64,000 bases of DNA from Kushneria pakistanensis (GTDB lineage: Bacteria > Pseudomonadota > Gammaproteobacteria > Pseudomonadales > Halomonadaceae). The notes beneath the pieces are model-generated. The model saw only the letters and a program-made list of their open reading frames with translations, ran no database searches and was not told the DNA's origin. Positions 53,169 through 61,837 of the stretch are shown here, one piece after another. The DNA is taken from the NCBI RefSeq assembly GCF_014652795.1, contig NZ_BMZM01000001.1, forward strand, positions 496,001 through 560,000. Reading direction: 5' to 3'. Position numbers and translations under genes: made by a program. Within the stretch, counting starts at the first letter, position 1. The number at the start of each line of letters is the position of its first letter.

Positions 53169-54469
53169 AGGCATGGATCACGGTCAGGGAATACGCTCGT
53201 CTGACAACAGAGCCAATAGACAACCCCAGTCTGGATCGCGCTCATGTTTCGGTCACTGTGTTTGATTGGCTGTGTCAGCTCAACGAGTCTTTTGAGCGGG
53301 GTGGCGCGAACCTGATTCAGGTGGAAGGTCGACGCTGGCTAAGACTCGATAACTATGTTGGCGTACTGGAAGCCCCATGCGGTACCTGCCTTGAAATCCT
53401 TCCAAAGCACCTTGAAGCCACGGATGACATTGTACAAGGCCGTCAGCTTTTGCGACGAATGATTCAGGCGGCGCTGGATCTGCCGACGCGTGAAGTAGGC
53501 ACTGCTGCGCTTGAGTTGTTTGACGCGCCTCTTTCCGAATGGGTCATGCGGCAGTTTCTCGAGGCGCTGGAATATGTCATCAAGCGGGGAGTGCGCTTTG
53601 ACTATCGACGTATCGAGGAGGAGCAGCCCTTTCTGCGCGGCCAGCTTGATGTGGTGGGTCAGATGCGCCAGCCGCCGGGGAAACAGCACCATTTCCGGAT
53701 ACGTCACGATCTCTTTGGGCCGGATAGACCGGAAAATCGCCTGCTCAAATTGGCGCTGGAACAGGTATGCAGGTCGACCCAGGTAAGCAGTAGTTGGCGG
53801 CTGGGCCATGAGCTGCGCAGTATGCTTTCTGAAGTGCCGGCCAGTCATGACCCGCGACAGGACTTTAGAGCATGGCGGACAGATCGCCTGATGGCGCATT
53901 ACCAGGCAGTACGTCCGTGGTGCCAATTGATCCTCGATCAGACCATGCCGATAGCGGTTGCCGGGCAGCAATACGGTATGAGTCTACTTTTCCCCATGGA
54001 GCAGTTGTTCGAGCAGTACGTAGCTCGTTACCTGGAGCGGGCAAAGTCATCCGATACTCGATTGAAAACGCAGGCAGCCAGTGCCTGGCTCTGTCGGCAT
54101 GCAGGAGGAAATTTCTTTCAGCTGCGCCCTGATCTCCTATTAAGTCAGGGTAATCGTCACTGGGTGCTGGATACCAAGTGGAAGCGTCTGAATGCCGAAG
54201 CCCGTAACCGAAACTATGGCCTTTCCCAGGCAGACTTCTACCAGCTCTTTGCCTATGGGCACAAATATCTAGAAGGGCAGGGAGATGTGGTGCTGATTTA
54301 TCCGGCGCACTCTGAATTCAACGATCGGCTTGAAGTGTTCGATTTCTCGTCAACGCTAAAACTTTGGGTGTTGCCTTTTGATCTGGAACGGACTTGCCTG
54401 ATTGGCGCCGAGACAGCAGGGTTGCCTATATCGAACCGGGCGAGCGTTGGCAAAGCTCTTCCGGTTTGA
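53165..54469 (+). CDS. mcrC: McrC-like nuclease subunit
   Basis: 434 residues starting with GTG that overlaps the mcrB stop (GTGA). The N-terminal part (VEGRRWLRLDNYVGVLEAPC, LEILPKHLEA) and RGQLDVVGQMRQPPG lead to the PD-(D/E)XK nuclease core: LRPDLLLSQGN and WVLDTKWKRLN (Asp ... Asp-x-Lys), then YQLFAYGHKYL. McrC cuts DNA after GTP-driven movement by McrB. Together they restrict DNA with 5-methylcytosine or 5-hydroxymethylcytosine. Ends shortly before the second island-end repeat. Confidence 0.92.
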   Translation: MKAWITVREYARLTTEPIDNPSLDRAHVSVTVFDWLCQLNESFERGGANLIQVEGRRWLRLDNYVGVLEAPCGTCLEILPKHLEATDDIVQGRQLLRRMIQAALDLPTREVGTAALELFDAPLSEWVMRQFLEALEYVIKRGVRFDYRRIEEEQPFLRGQLDVVGQMRQPPGKQHHFRIRHDLFGPDRPENRLLKLALEQVCRSTQVSSSWRLGHELRSMLSEVPASHDPRQDFRAWRTDRLMAHYQAVRPWCQLILDQTMPIAVAGQQYGMSLLFPMEQLFEQYVARYLERAKSSDTRLKTQAASAWLCRHAGGNFFQLRPDLLLSQGNRHWVLDTKWKRLNAEARNRNYGLSQADFYQLFAYGHKYLEGQGDVVLIYPAHSEFNDRLEVFDFSSTLKLWVLPFDLERTCLIGAETAGLPISNRASVGKALPV

Positions 54470-54508
54470 TCTTGTTTCAAGCGGCAGGCTTTGGCTTTAT
54501 ACAAAGCC

Positions 54509-54600
54509 GGTTGCGGTTTGGTTGCTGATTGACCGCAGCCGATGCTCATTGTGTAAATCGTGGAGTTTACCAAGTTACTGAAGATTATAGTAAACCGCAT
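54509..54600. repeat. Island-end repeat, copy B
   Basis: Second 92-bp copy, 40 bases after mcrC, with 14 differences from copy A. No tRNA-derived attachment copy is visible in the 217 bases that follow (54601-54817), which hold no gene. The mcrBC region thus lies between two island-end sequences. Confidence 0.75.
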
Positions 54601-54817
54601 AGTAATCATGGCCTGACTGTATACGTTTACTGTACTAATAAAACTTAAAAAATTTCGCAAGGAAAGTTCTGGAAAATACCGCTTTTGTCATGCCCCGGCG
54701 TAAAGTGGCTCTTGTCGTTTAATTCATGCAAATAAAGCCTGTAGATACCGAGTTTGGTGTCGCACTCTGAGCCGGGGTCTTGAAAAGAAGTAGAAAAGTA
54801 AACGGTTTAAATAGATA

Positions 54818-55183
54818 TCAGACCAAAAACTGGGCTTTGCCATCGCCAAATGACCAGTCGGCATCTTTGTTCTCGGTAATCACGATCATGAGGTTGGCCG
54901 GGTCAACGTCTACCTTTTGTTCGAGTGTCTCGGCCACTTTTTTATAAAAATGCTGCTTGGCCGTACTTGAACGCCCCGAGCGCATGGTCAGTTGCAGGAT
55001 CAACGCGTCACCGCTGCGCGTCTGCAGTTCAATACGTTCGGCGGGTAGCGCCTGAATGATCTGATAGCGGTCATCAACGGGAAAGTCGAGAGTTTCAATG
55101 ACGACTTCATTGACGATATCGGCCACCTGACGATACCACTCCTGGGGGTAATGGTCGGCAGCGGTGATAGTAACCAGGGGCAT
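54818..55183 (-). CDS. Tautomerase family protein
   Basis: 121 residues of the longer tautomerase (Tautomerase_2) type. The start is taken at 55183 so that the mature chain begins Pro-Leu-Val-Thr-Ile, because the N-terminal proline is the catalytic base in this superfamily; AAGGA lies upstream. Further points: YRQVADIVNEVVIETLDFPV, RYQIIQALPAERIELQTR and NLMIVITENKDADWSFGDGK. The substrate is unknown. It follows the inositol operon across a terminator. Confidence 0.8.
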   Translation of the reverse strand: MPLVTITAADHYPQEWYRQVADIVNEVVIETLDFPVDDRYQIIQALPAERIELQTRSGDALILQLTMRSGRSSTAKQHFYKKVAETLEQKVDVDPANLMIVITENKDADWSFGDGKAQFLV

Positions 55184-55204
55184 GATCATATCCTTGTTAG
55201 AAAA

Positions 55205-55229
55205 ATGCCGGCGCCTTTGACGCCGGCAT
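55205..55229 (-). terminator. Rho-independent terminator of the iolCDE-mmsA operon
   Basis: Perfect 9-bp stem ATGCCGGCG / CGCCGGCAT with a 7-nt loop; on the minus strand it is followed by a T-run. It lies eight bases beyond the mmsA stop. Confidence 0.9.
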
Positions 55230-55236
55230 CAGAGGC

Positions 55237-56739
55237 TTAATGTGTCGGCATGGTAAAGCTATTGGTTTCTTCGCGAATGCCGCTCGGCCAACGCTGTGTG
55301 ATGGTCTTCATGCGGGTGTAGAAACGTACGCCATCACTGCCATGCATGTGCAGGGGGCCGAAGAGCGAGCGCTTCCAGCCGCCGAAGCTGTGAAAGGCCA
55401 TCGGCACCGGAATCGGGACGTTAACGCCTACCATGCCGACCTGAATCTGCTCGCAGTACTGACGTGCTGCGTCACCGTCGCGGGTAAAGATGGCGGTGCC
55501 ATTGCCGAACTCGTGATCGTTGATCATGGCCACGGCGTCATCGAAGCTTTCAGCACGGCTGATGGCCAGTACCGGCCCGAAGATCTCCTCGGAGTGGATT
55601 CGCATGCCCGGCTTGACGTGATCAAAGAGCGTACCGCCAATGAAATAACCCTGACCGGTGCCTTCCAGCTGTGCTTCTCGGCCATCAACGACCAGCTCGG
55701 CGCCTTCCTCAACGCCCACGCCAATATAGTCACGAACCTTGTCAAGGTGGTCAGCGGTAATCAGCGGGCCCATGTCGTTGTCGGGTCCATCGACCAGTCC
55801 CGGGCCGACACGTAGTGTTCCAAGCTTCTCGACCAGCTTTTCACGCAGGCGATTGGCAGTTTCTTCACCGACGGGGACGGCCACCGAAATTGCCATGCAG
55901 CGTTCCCCGGCACTGCCGTAGGCGGCGCCCATCAGAGCATCCACAGCCTGGTCCAGATCGGCATCCGGCATGATGACCATATGGTTTTTGGCACCGCCGA
56001 GGGCCTGCACGCGCTTGCCATGCTGGGATGCCGTGGCGTAGATGTACTCGGCAATAGGCGTGGAACCCACAAAGCTGACGGCCTGAACGCGCTCATCGGT
56101 CAACAGGACATCCACGGATTCCTTGTCGCCGTTGACCACGTTGAACACACCTTCCGGCAGGCCTGCCTCGGTCAAAAGCTCGGCCAGACGCATCGGGGTA
56201 GACGGGTCCTTCTCGGAAGGCTTCATGATGAAGGTGTTGCCGCAGGCCAGTGCGATCGGGAACATCCACATTGGAACCATGGCCGGGAAATTGAACGGCG
56301 AGATACCGGCGCATACACCCACCGGCTGCATCAGCGAGTAGCTGTCCACGCCGGTGCCGACGTTCATGGAGTGCTCGCCTTTTTGCAGATGGGGAATGCC
56401 ACAGGCGAACTCGACCACTTCAAGGCCGCGGGTCAGCTCGCCCTTTGCATCAGAGAACACCTTGCCATGCTCGCTGGAAATCAGGCGTGCGAGTTCATCG
56501 GCATGCTCCTCGACCAGTGCCTTGAAGCGGAACAGAATGCGGGCGCGGCGCAACGGCGTGACCCTTGACCAGCGCTTGAAGGCCTCATCGGCGATGCCGA
56601 TGGCCTGGCGTGTCTCGTCGGCGGATGCCAGAGCGACCTGAGCGGACTGCTCGCCCGTGGCCGGATTGTAAACGGTTGCAAAGCGTCCGCTTTGTCCTTC
56701 TGTCAGGGCACCGTTGAGATAATGCTGGATCGTGTTCAT
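55237..56739 (-). CDS. mmsA: Methylmalonate/malonate semialdehyde dehydrogenase (acylating)
   Basis: 500 residues, full length; also called iolA. It oxidises malonate semialdehyde, the last iol product, to acetyl-CoA and CO2 using NAD and CoA. Motifs: PVGVCAGISPFNFPAMVPMW, KPSEKDPSTPMRLAELLTEA, FVGSTPIAEYIYATAS, and SAGERCMAISVAVPVG with the catalytic Cys; MPDADLDQAVDALMGAAYG is typical of MmsA. Last gene of the iolC-iolD-iolE-mmsA unit. No fusion or truncation. Confidence 0.95.
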   Translation of the reverse strand: MNTIQHYLNGALTEGQSGRFATVYNPATGEQSAQVALASADETRQAIGIADEAFKRWSRVTPLRRARILFRFKALVEEHADELARLISSEHGKVFSDAKGELTRGLEVVEFACGIPHLQKGEHSMNVGTGVDSYSLMQPVGVCAGISPFNFPAMVPMWMFPIALACGNTFIMKPSEKDPSTPMRLAELLTEAGLPEGVFNVVNGDKESVDVLLTDERVQAVSFVGSTPIAEYIYATASQHGKRVQALGGAKNHMVIMPDADLDQAVDALMGAAYGSAGERCMAISVAVPVGEETANRLREKLVEKLGTLRVGPGLVDGPDNDMGPLITADHLDKVRDYIGVGVEEGAELVVDGREAQLEGTGQGYFIGGTLFDHVKPGMRIHSEEIFGPVLAISRAESFDDAVAMINDHEFGNGTAIFTRDGDAARQYCEQIQVGMVGVNVPIPVPMAFHSFGGWKRSLFGPLHMHGSDGVRFYTRMKTITQRWPSGIREETNSFTMPTH

Positions 56740-56802
56740 GTGCTTACCTGCCTGTCGCGGAATAAATATCGTGTCGATTCAGATTCGGGCTCAGCCCAAG
56801 TA

Positions 56803-57702
56803 TCATTCGGTGACCCTGAATCCGGCCTTCTCGGCCACGGCCCTGAGGCCCTGATGACCCTGTCGGGCATGGGTCATCGGGTGCGCCACACTGGGATCCT
56901 GTTCTGCCTCTACCACCAGCCAGCCCTCATAGCCCTGGGCATTCATGTGGCTGAGCGCTGGTACGAAATCGATATCGCCATCACCGGTAACGGCAAACAG
57001 GCCGTCGAGCACACCATCCAGGAAACTCTTGTCGCGGTTGCGTGTTTCCTTGAGAACATCAAAGCGCACATCCTTGCAGTGGATGTGATGGATGCGTGAG
57101 GCGTAGCGCTTTGCAACGGCCAGCGGGTCCCCATCGGCCACTACCAGATGACCAAAATCAAGCAGCAGACCGACAGCGTTACTGGTGTTATCCATCAGTC
57201 GCTCGATATCCGCCTGACTTTCCACCACGGTGCCCAGGTGATGGTGATAGACCAGCTGCACGCCATGCTCACGCAGATAGGCGCCCACCCGATCAAGCCC
57301 TTCTGTCAGGCGTGGCCAGTCGACGTCCTGCAGGTGAGGGCGCTGGGATACCGGACGCATCTGATCGCCGTGTACACAGTGAGTGACCTCGCAGAAAACC
57401 ATGACATTGGCGCCGCACTGCTTTAAAAGCTGCAGATGGTCTTCGACGGCTTCAATCTCTTCTTCGACACTGCGCTCCAGCAGCTGTGACGAGTACCAGC
57501 CGGAGACAAGCGACAAATCGTGATCCCTTAAAACGGCGTTGAGGGCGTCGGGCGTACGCGGAAACTTTTGACCCAGCTCGAACCCACTGAAGCCGGCCTG
57601 CCGGCCCTCGGTCAGGCAGGTCTCAAGCGGTGTATTCCCGCCCAGGCTGGGCAGATCATCGTTGGTCCAGGTCAACGGATTGATGCCAAGACGTACTGAC
57701 AT
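56803..57702 (-). CDS. iolE: Inosose dehydratase
   Basis: 299 residues, normal for IolE. Dehydrates 2-keto-myo-inositol (scyllo-inosose) to the trihydroxycyclohexane dione used by IolD. TIM-barrel xylose-isomerase-like fold with RLGINPLTWTNDDLPSLGGN at the N-terminus, GGNTPLETCLTEGRQAGFSG, VYHHHLGTVVESQADIERL and LLLDFGHLVVADGDPLAVAK (metal ligands Glu/Asp/His along the barrel). AGGAG precedes the ATG. Lies between iolD and mmsA. Confidence 0.95.
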   Translation of the reverse strand: MSVRLGINPLTWTNDDLPSLGGNTPLETCLTEGRQAGFSGFELGQKFPRTPDALNAVLRDHDLSLVSGWYSSQLLERSVEEEIEAVEDHLQLLKQCGANVMVFCEVTHCVHGDQMRPVSQRPHLQDVDWPRLTEGLDRVGAYLREHGVQLVYHHHLGTVVESQADIERLMDNTSNAVGLLLDFGHLVVADGDPLAVAKRYASRIHHIHCKDVRFDVLKETRNRDKSFLDGVLDGLFAVTGDGDIDFVPALSHMNAQGYEGWLVVEAEQDPSVAHPMTHARQGHQGLRAVAEKAGFRVTE

Positions 57703-57733
57703 GGAAATGCTCCTGAAATATCAATGCCCCGAA

Positions 57734-57754
57734 GGCGGCAGTGACTCTGCCGCC
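57734..57754. repeat. Hairpin in the iolD-iolE spacer
   Basis: Perfect 8-bp stem GGCGGCAG / CTGCCGCC with a 5-nt loop between two genes of one operon. Without a T-tract it is more likely an mRNA-stabilising or attenuating element than a terminator. Confidence 0.5.
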
Positions 57755-57771
57755 GTGGTACCGGTTGAGGG

Positions 57772-59622
57772 TCAGAGGTTCTTCCACTGACGGGCCTTGT
57801 GCTCGTCGTAACGCTTGCGGGCTTCTTCTACTTCGGAGCGGGCCGACACCTCGGGTACAGCGACGTCCCACCAGGAACCCCCTTCTTCGGTATCTACCAG
57901 TCCGTCCGTATCGATCGTGATGACATAGCTGATGGTGGATGCTCTGGCGCGCTCCAGTGCCGCTTCAAGCTCTCCGATATTGCCGACCTTTTCGGAGCGG
58001 GCGCCGAGAGATGCGGCGTGAGCGGCAAAGTCGGTTTTTGGTGCGCCGCCTTCAACGGTCAGGCAGTCATCCAGCATATTGTTGAAGCCCGGGCCGCCGC
58101 AGCCCTGCTGAAGGCGGTGGATGCAGCCATAGCCTCGGTTATCCAGCACCACGGCGATGATCTTGTGGCCCAGCATAACGGAGGTGGCAATCTCGGAATT
58201 GAGCATCAGGTAGGAGCCGTCGCCGACCATGACAAACACTTCCGAGTCGGGGCTGGCCATTTTGGTACCCAGCCCGCCGGCCAGTTCATAACCCATGCAG
58301 GAATAGCCATACTCCACGTGGTATCCCTTCGCATAGCGGGTGCGCCACAGCTTTTGCAGCTCGCCGGGGAGACCGCCAGCGGCGCAGACCACGATGTCCT
58401 GTTCACCGGCAGCGCGATTGACCGCGCCCACTACCTCCGCATCGGTAGGCAAATCGGTGCCGCGGTCGGTGGTGGCGACATCAACGCTGCGGTGCCATTG
58501 CCGACGCAGTTCATCGGCCCGGTCTATCCAGCCACTGTCAGGGCGCCAGCCCTGCAGATCCCGATCCAGCTCCGGCAGGGTAAGCAGGGCGTCCCCGACC
58601 AGCGGCTGACCGCGATGCTTGATGGCGTCGAAGGAGGCCACGTTGAGACAGAGAATCCGGGCGTCGGGGTTGATCATGGCGCGCGAGCCGGAGGCGAAAT
58701 CACCCAGACGGGTGCCAACGGCAATGATCAGATCGGTCTCGGCGGCCAGTGTGTTGGTCGAGGCCGCACCGGTTACACCGATGGTGCCCATGTTCTGTTC
58801 GTGGTCCCAGGGAAGGGCGCCCTTGCCGGCCTGGGTTTCACCGACCGGCAGCTGGTAATTCGAGACCAGGGTGTCGAGCGCTTCACGTGCCTGGGCGTAG
58901 TGCACACCACCGCCAGCAATCACCAGCGGTTTACTGGCCTTTTTGATGAGCTCAATGGCACGGGCGAGCTCATTGCGATCAGCGGCCTGACGACGTGGAT
59001 AGTGAATCTGCTCGTCAAAAAAGTGTTCAGGGTAGTCAAAGGCCATGGTCTGTACGTCCTGCGGCATGGCCAGGGTAACCGGGCCGCACTCGACCGGGTC
59101 GGTCAACACGCGCATCGCCTGGGGCAGGGAGGTCAGCAGCTGCTCGGGACGCGTGATGCGGTCGAAGAAACGACTGACCGGACGAAAGCAGTCATTGCTG
59201 GTCAGGGTGTGATCATGGAAGTTTTCGATCTGTTGTAATACCGGGTCCGGCATGCGGGTGGCAAAGGTATCGCCGGGCAGAAACAGCACCGGCAGCCGAT
59301 TGACGTGCGCAAGTGCCGCAGCGGTGACCATATTGGTTGATCCCGGTCCGGCTGAGGCAGTGCAGGCCATCATCCGGCGGCGATCCAGCGTTTTGGTATA
59401 GGCAATGGCCGCATGGCTCATGGCCTGCTCGTTATGGGCGCGCCAGGTTGGCAGCTGGTCACGGACCTGATAGAGCGCTTCCCCAAGACCGGCCACATTA
59501 CCGTGGCCAAAGATGGCCCAGCAGCCGGTAAACATGGGTGTCAATTCACCGTCGATGTCTACCTTCTGAGCAGTCAGATAGCGGATGACGGCCTGTGCCA
59601 TGGTCAGACGAACGGTTTTCAT
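57772..59622 (-). CDS. iolD: 3D-(3,5/4)-trihydroxycyclohexane-1,2-dione hydrolase
   Basis: 616 residues. Thiamine-diphosphate-dependent ring-opening enzyme of inositol breakdown. ThDP family signs: GNVAGLGEALYQ and PTWRAHNEQAMSHAAIAYTK (catalytic Glu region) at the N-terminus, and GDGSYLMLNSEIATSVMLG with VLDNRGYGCIHRLQ at the C-terminal ThDP/metal site. The start ATG at 59620-59622 overlaps the iolC stop by four bases; a longer frame is not used. Full length. Confidence 0.95.
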   Translation of the reverse strand: MKTVRLTMAQAVIRYLTAQKVDIDGELTPMFTGCWAIFGHGNVAGLGEALYQVRDQLPTWRAHNEQAMSHAAIAYTKTLDRRRMMACTASAGPGSTNMVTAAALAHVNRLPVLFLPGDTFATRMPDPVLQQIENFHDHTLTSNDCFRPVSRFFDRITRPEQLLTSLPQAMRVLTDPVECGPVTLAMPQDVQTMAFDYPEHFFDEQIHYPRRQAADRNELARAIELIKKASKPLVIAGGGVHYAQAREALDTLVSNYQLPVGETQAGKGALPWDHEQNMGTIGVTGAASTNTLAAETDLIIAVGTRLGDFASGSRAMINPDARILCLNVASFDAIKHRGQPLVGDALLTLPELDRDLQGWRPDSGWIDRADELRRQWHRSVDVATTDRGTDLPTDAEVVGAVNRAAGEQDIVVCAAGGLPGELQKLWRTRYAKGYHVEYGYSCMGYELAGGLGTKMASPDSEVFVMVGDGSYLMLNSEIATSVMLGHKIIAVVLDNRGYGCIHRLQQGCGGPGFNNMLDDCLTVEGGAPKTDFAAHAASLGARSEKVGNIGELEAALERARASTISYVITIDTDGLVDTEEGGSWWDVAVPEVSARSEVEEARKRYDEHKARQWKNL

Positions 59623-61559
59623 TGGGCCATTTCCTCTGCAGTGGGCTGGCTTTCCCGCAGGCGTTGCCACTCCTGGATCAGTTCGGCGTAGTTACCGGCC
59701 ACGCGGGAGACAAGCGTTTGATCGTCGATGTCGCCGGCCAGCCAATCGCGACTGGGGGCGGCAAACAAGGTGCGCCCGACCGTAAAGCCCTTGCACTGGT
59801 CATGACGGGCCGCAGCGGCAAACCCTTTTTTCATGTCGGCCATCGGGGCGTCCAGACCGAGCAACACCACACCGCGACAGTGTTTGTCCTGCGCATCGAT
59901 GACCTCGCTGACGGCCTGCCAGGCGGTATCGTTCATTGAAGGCAGCTTCCACCAGTCGGGACGAATGCCCAGGTTATAGAGACGTTGCAGCGAGCGGGCG
60001 AGAACCCGGTCGTCATCGCCTTCGCGAGTCGGTGGGATGATTTCGATGAGCAGTTCAAGCTCCATTCGACAGGCAGCCTGATAGAGCTGCAGCAGGTGCG
60101 CTTCCTGATCCAGCCGCAGGGCCATTTCATCATCGGGGTGATAAAACACCAGGCACTTGATGATGTGCTCGCGCGGCCACTGACGCAGCCGGGAACCCAG
60201 ATCATCCCCATGCTGGAAGCGCAGCGGACGCGAGCCGGGGAGTTCAACCGGGCGGCCGATCCACCACTGGCGACCGGTAGCATCATTGAGCGCGTCCTGT
60301 CCGAAGACGTCATCCACCAAAATCGCAGGGTGCTCGAGTCCCGCCTGTTGGGCGCCCTGTTCGGCGGCCTTGACCAGTAGCTGCTTGAGTTGTGGCAGGC
60401 GGGACTGGTCGGCGCCAACCTCACGGGCCATGTCCGTCAACTGACGACGATGATCAAACGCCAGTCCACAGACCTGCGGCCAGGCCTTTGGCGTTCGGGT
60501 GGTGACCCGATGCAGGTGATTGAGTTGCTTGTCTCGATCTGGGCGCCTGACCGTTTCGCGGCGACCCAGATAGTCGAAAAGTTCTTCTTCGGTGGGCATG
60601 GCTGGCGCACACCCGTGACGAGACACGACGAGCGCACCGCAGGCGTTGGCATAAGTGGCACTGGTGCGCCAGTCCTCTCCTCTAAGCCAGCCGCGCAATA
60701 GCCCGCTCATGAAGGCGTCGCCGGCGCCCAGTACGTTGAGTACATCCACCTTGACGCCTTCAACCAGAATGCCGTCTTCGATGCGCTCGGGAATCTCGTT
60801 TTCAAATACGACGCAGCCCAGGGCACCCAGCTTGCAGACCAGCGTGGCATCCGTGTTTTTACGCACCGCGCGCAGAGCAGCGAGAGTATCGGTATGCCCA
60901 CCGGCAATATGAAATTCTTCTTCGGTGCCCACGATCAGATCAAAATCGCCCAGCCATTGCTGCAGGTGGCGAGTGACTTCTTCGTCGGCCACGAAACGGG
61001 TTTCACCATCCCCCGGGTCTGTAAGACCCCAGAGCACCGGGCGATAGTCGATATCCAGAGCCCGTTTGACACCCTTGCTGGCGGCAGCGTCCAGTGCCTT
61101 GCGGCAGGCGCGTTGCGTTGTCTCGGTCGAGAGGTGCGTGCCGGTAATCACCAGCGCGCCGGCACGGGCAATAAAATCCGGATCAATGGCATCGGCATCG
61201 ATAGCCATGTCGGCGCAGTCACGGCGATAAAAGAGCAGGGGAAAGCTGTCACGATTCTTGATCGCCAGAATGGCCAGGCCTGTATGGCGCTCCGGGTCCG
61301 TCTGAAGGCCGCTGACATCGACCCCAACGCTGGCAAGCTCTTCACGTACGAAGTTGCCAAACTGCTCATTGCCTACGCGTGACAGCATGGCCGAGCTAAG
61401 GCCCAGACGTGCTGTACCGTAAGCCATGTTGCCCGAACTGCCACCCAGATAGCGGGCAAAGCTTGCAACATCTTCAAGACGGCTACCGATCTGCTCGGCA
61501 TATAGATCTACCGCGACTCTTCCCAGGCAGATCAGATCCAGCGATTTTGTGTCATTCAT
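59619..61559 (-). CDS. iolC: 5-dehydro-2-deoxygluconokinase fused to DUF2090 domain
   Basis: 646 residues. The N-terminal 330 residues are a PfkB-type kinase (LICLGRVAVDLYAEQIGSRL, ARYLGGSSGNMAYGTARLGL, VNVLGAGDAFMSGLLRGWL with the catalytic Asp), phosphorylating 5-dehydro-2-deoxygluconate. The C-terminal 300 residues are a DUF2090 aldolase-like TIM barrel (GLAFDHRRQLTDMAREVGAD, KCLVFYHPDDEMALRLDQEA), a known fusion in many Proteobacteria that may supply the following aldolase step (IolJ); that part is inference. First gene of the operon, coupled to iolD. MNDTKSLDL is the chosen start. Confidence 0.92.
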   Translation of the reverse strand: MNDTKSLDLICLGRVAVDLYAEQIGSRLEDVASFARYLGGSSGNMAYGTARLGLSSAMLSRVGNEQFGNFVREELASVGVDVSGLQTDPERHTGLAILAIKNRDSFPLLFYRRDCADMAIDADAIDPDFIARAGALVITGTHLSTETTQRACRKALDAAASKGVKRALDIDYRPVLWGLTDPGDGETRFVADEEVTRHLQQWLGDFDLIVGTEEEFHIAGGHTDTLAALRAVRKNTDATLVCKLGALGCVVFENEIPERIEDGILVEGVKVDVLNVLGAGDAFMSGLLRGWLRGEDWRTSATYANACGALVVSRHGCAPAMPTEEELFDYLGRRETVRRPDRDKQLNHLHRVTTRTPKAWPQVCGLAFDHRRQLTDMAREVGADQSRLPQLKQLLVKAAEQGAQQAGLEHPAILVDDVFGQDALNDATGRQWWIGRPVELPGSRPLRFQHGDDLGSRLRQWPREHIIKCLVFYHPDDEMALRLDQEAHLLQLYQAACRMELELLIEIIPPTREGDDDRVLARSLQRLYNLGIRPDWWKLPSMNDTAWQAVSEVIDAQDKHCRGVVLLGLDAPMADMKKGFAAAARHDQCKGFTVGRTLFAAPSRDWLAGDIDDQTLVSRVAGNYAELIQEWQRLRESQPTAEEMAQ

Positions 61560-61647
61560 GATGTTTTCCTGCTTGTGACCGAATGCCGTGCAGCCCATCG
61601 AGAAAGCGTCCGGCACCTACGGAGATTGGATGACATCGGTTCATTTG

Positions 61648-61730
61648 TTCCGATCATAAAACGTTCGGAATATTTTTTCCTATTAAACGATAGTTGGAAA
61701 ATTCATTCCTTAATTCCATTTTTCTGGAAT
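61648..61730. promoter_or_regulatory. Cluster of IolR-type palindromes upstream of iolC
   Basis: Two copies of GGAA-N6-TTCC (61667-61680 and 61696-61709), the palindrome reported for the RpiR-type repressor IolR of Sinorhizobium, plus two inverted TTCC...GGAA repeats (TTCCGA at 61648 with TCGGAA ending 61670; ATTCCA and TGGAAT at 61713-61730). The region is AT-rich and lies about 90 bases upstream of iolC. No iolR gene is in the window. Confidence 0.7.
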
Positions 61731-61772
61731 ACAGGATTCTGTGATTCAGTATCTGCAAGGCACTTCGCCATG

Positions 61773-61814
61773 AAAAAGCCCCGCGTCCTGTGTTGATCAA
61801 GACAGCGAGGCTTT
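61773..61814 (-). terminator. Rho-independent terminator after iolG
   Basis: On the minus strand the stem AAAGCCTCGC-TGTC pairs with GAC-GCGGGGCTTT (one bulge, one wobble) and is followed by a T-run; it lies 24 bases beyond the iolG stop. Confidence 0.8.
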
Positions 61815-61837
61815 CCATGAAACCTTGGAAACGGCTC

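Noticed and set aside
54610-54640. Second LexA-like box (CTGTATACG...TTTACTGTAC)
   Set aside because: It contains CTGT but no ACAG at the required N8 spacing.
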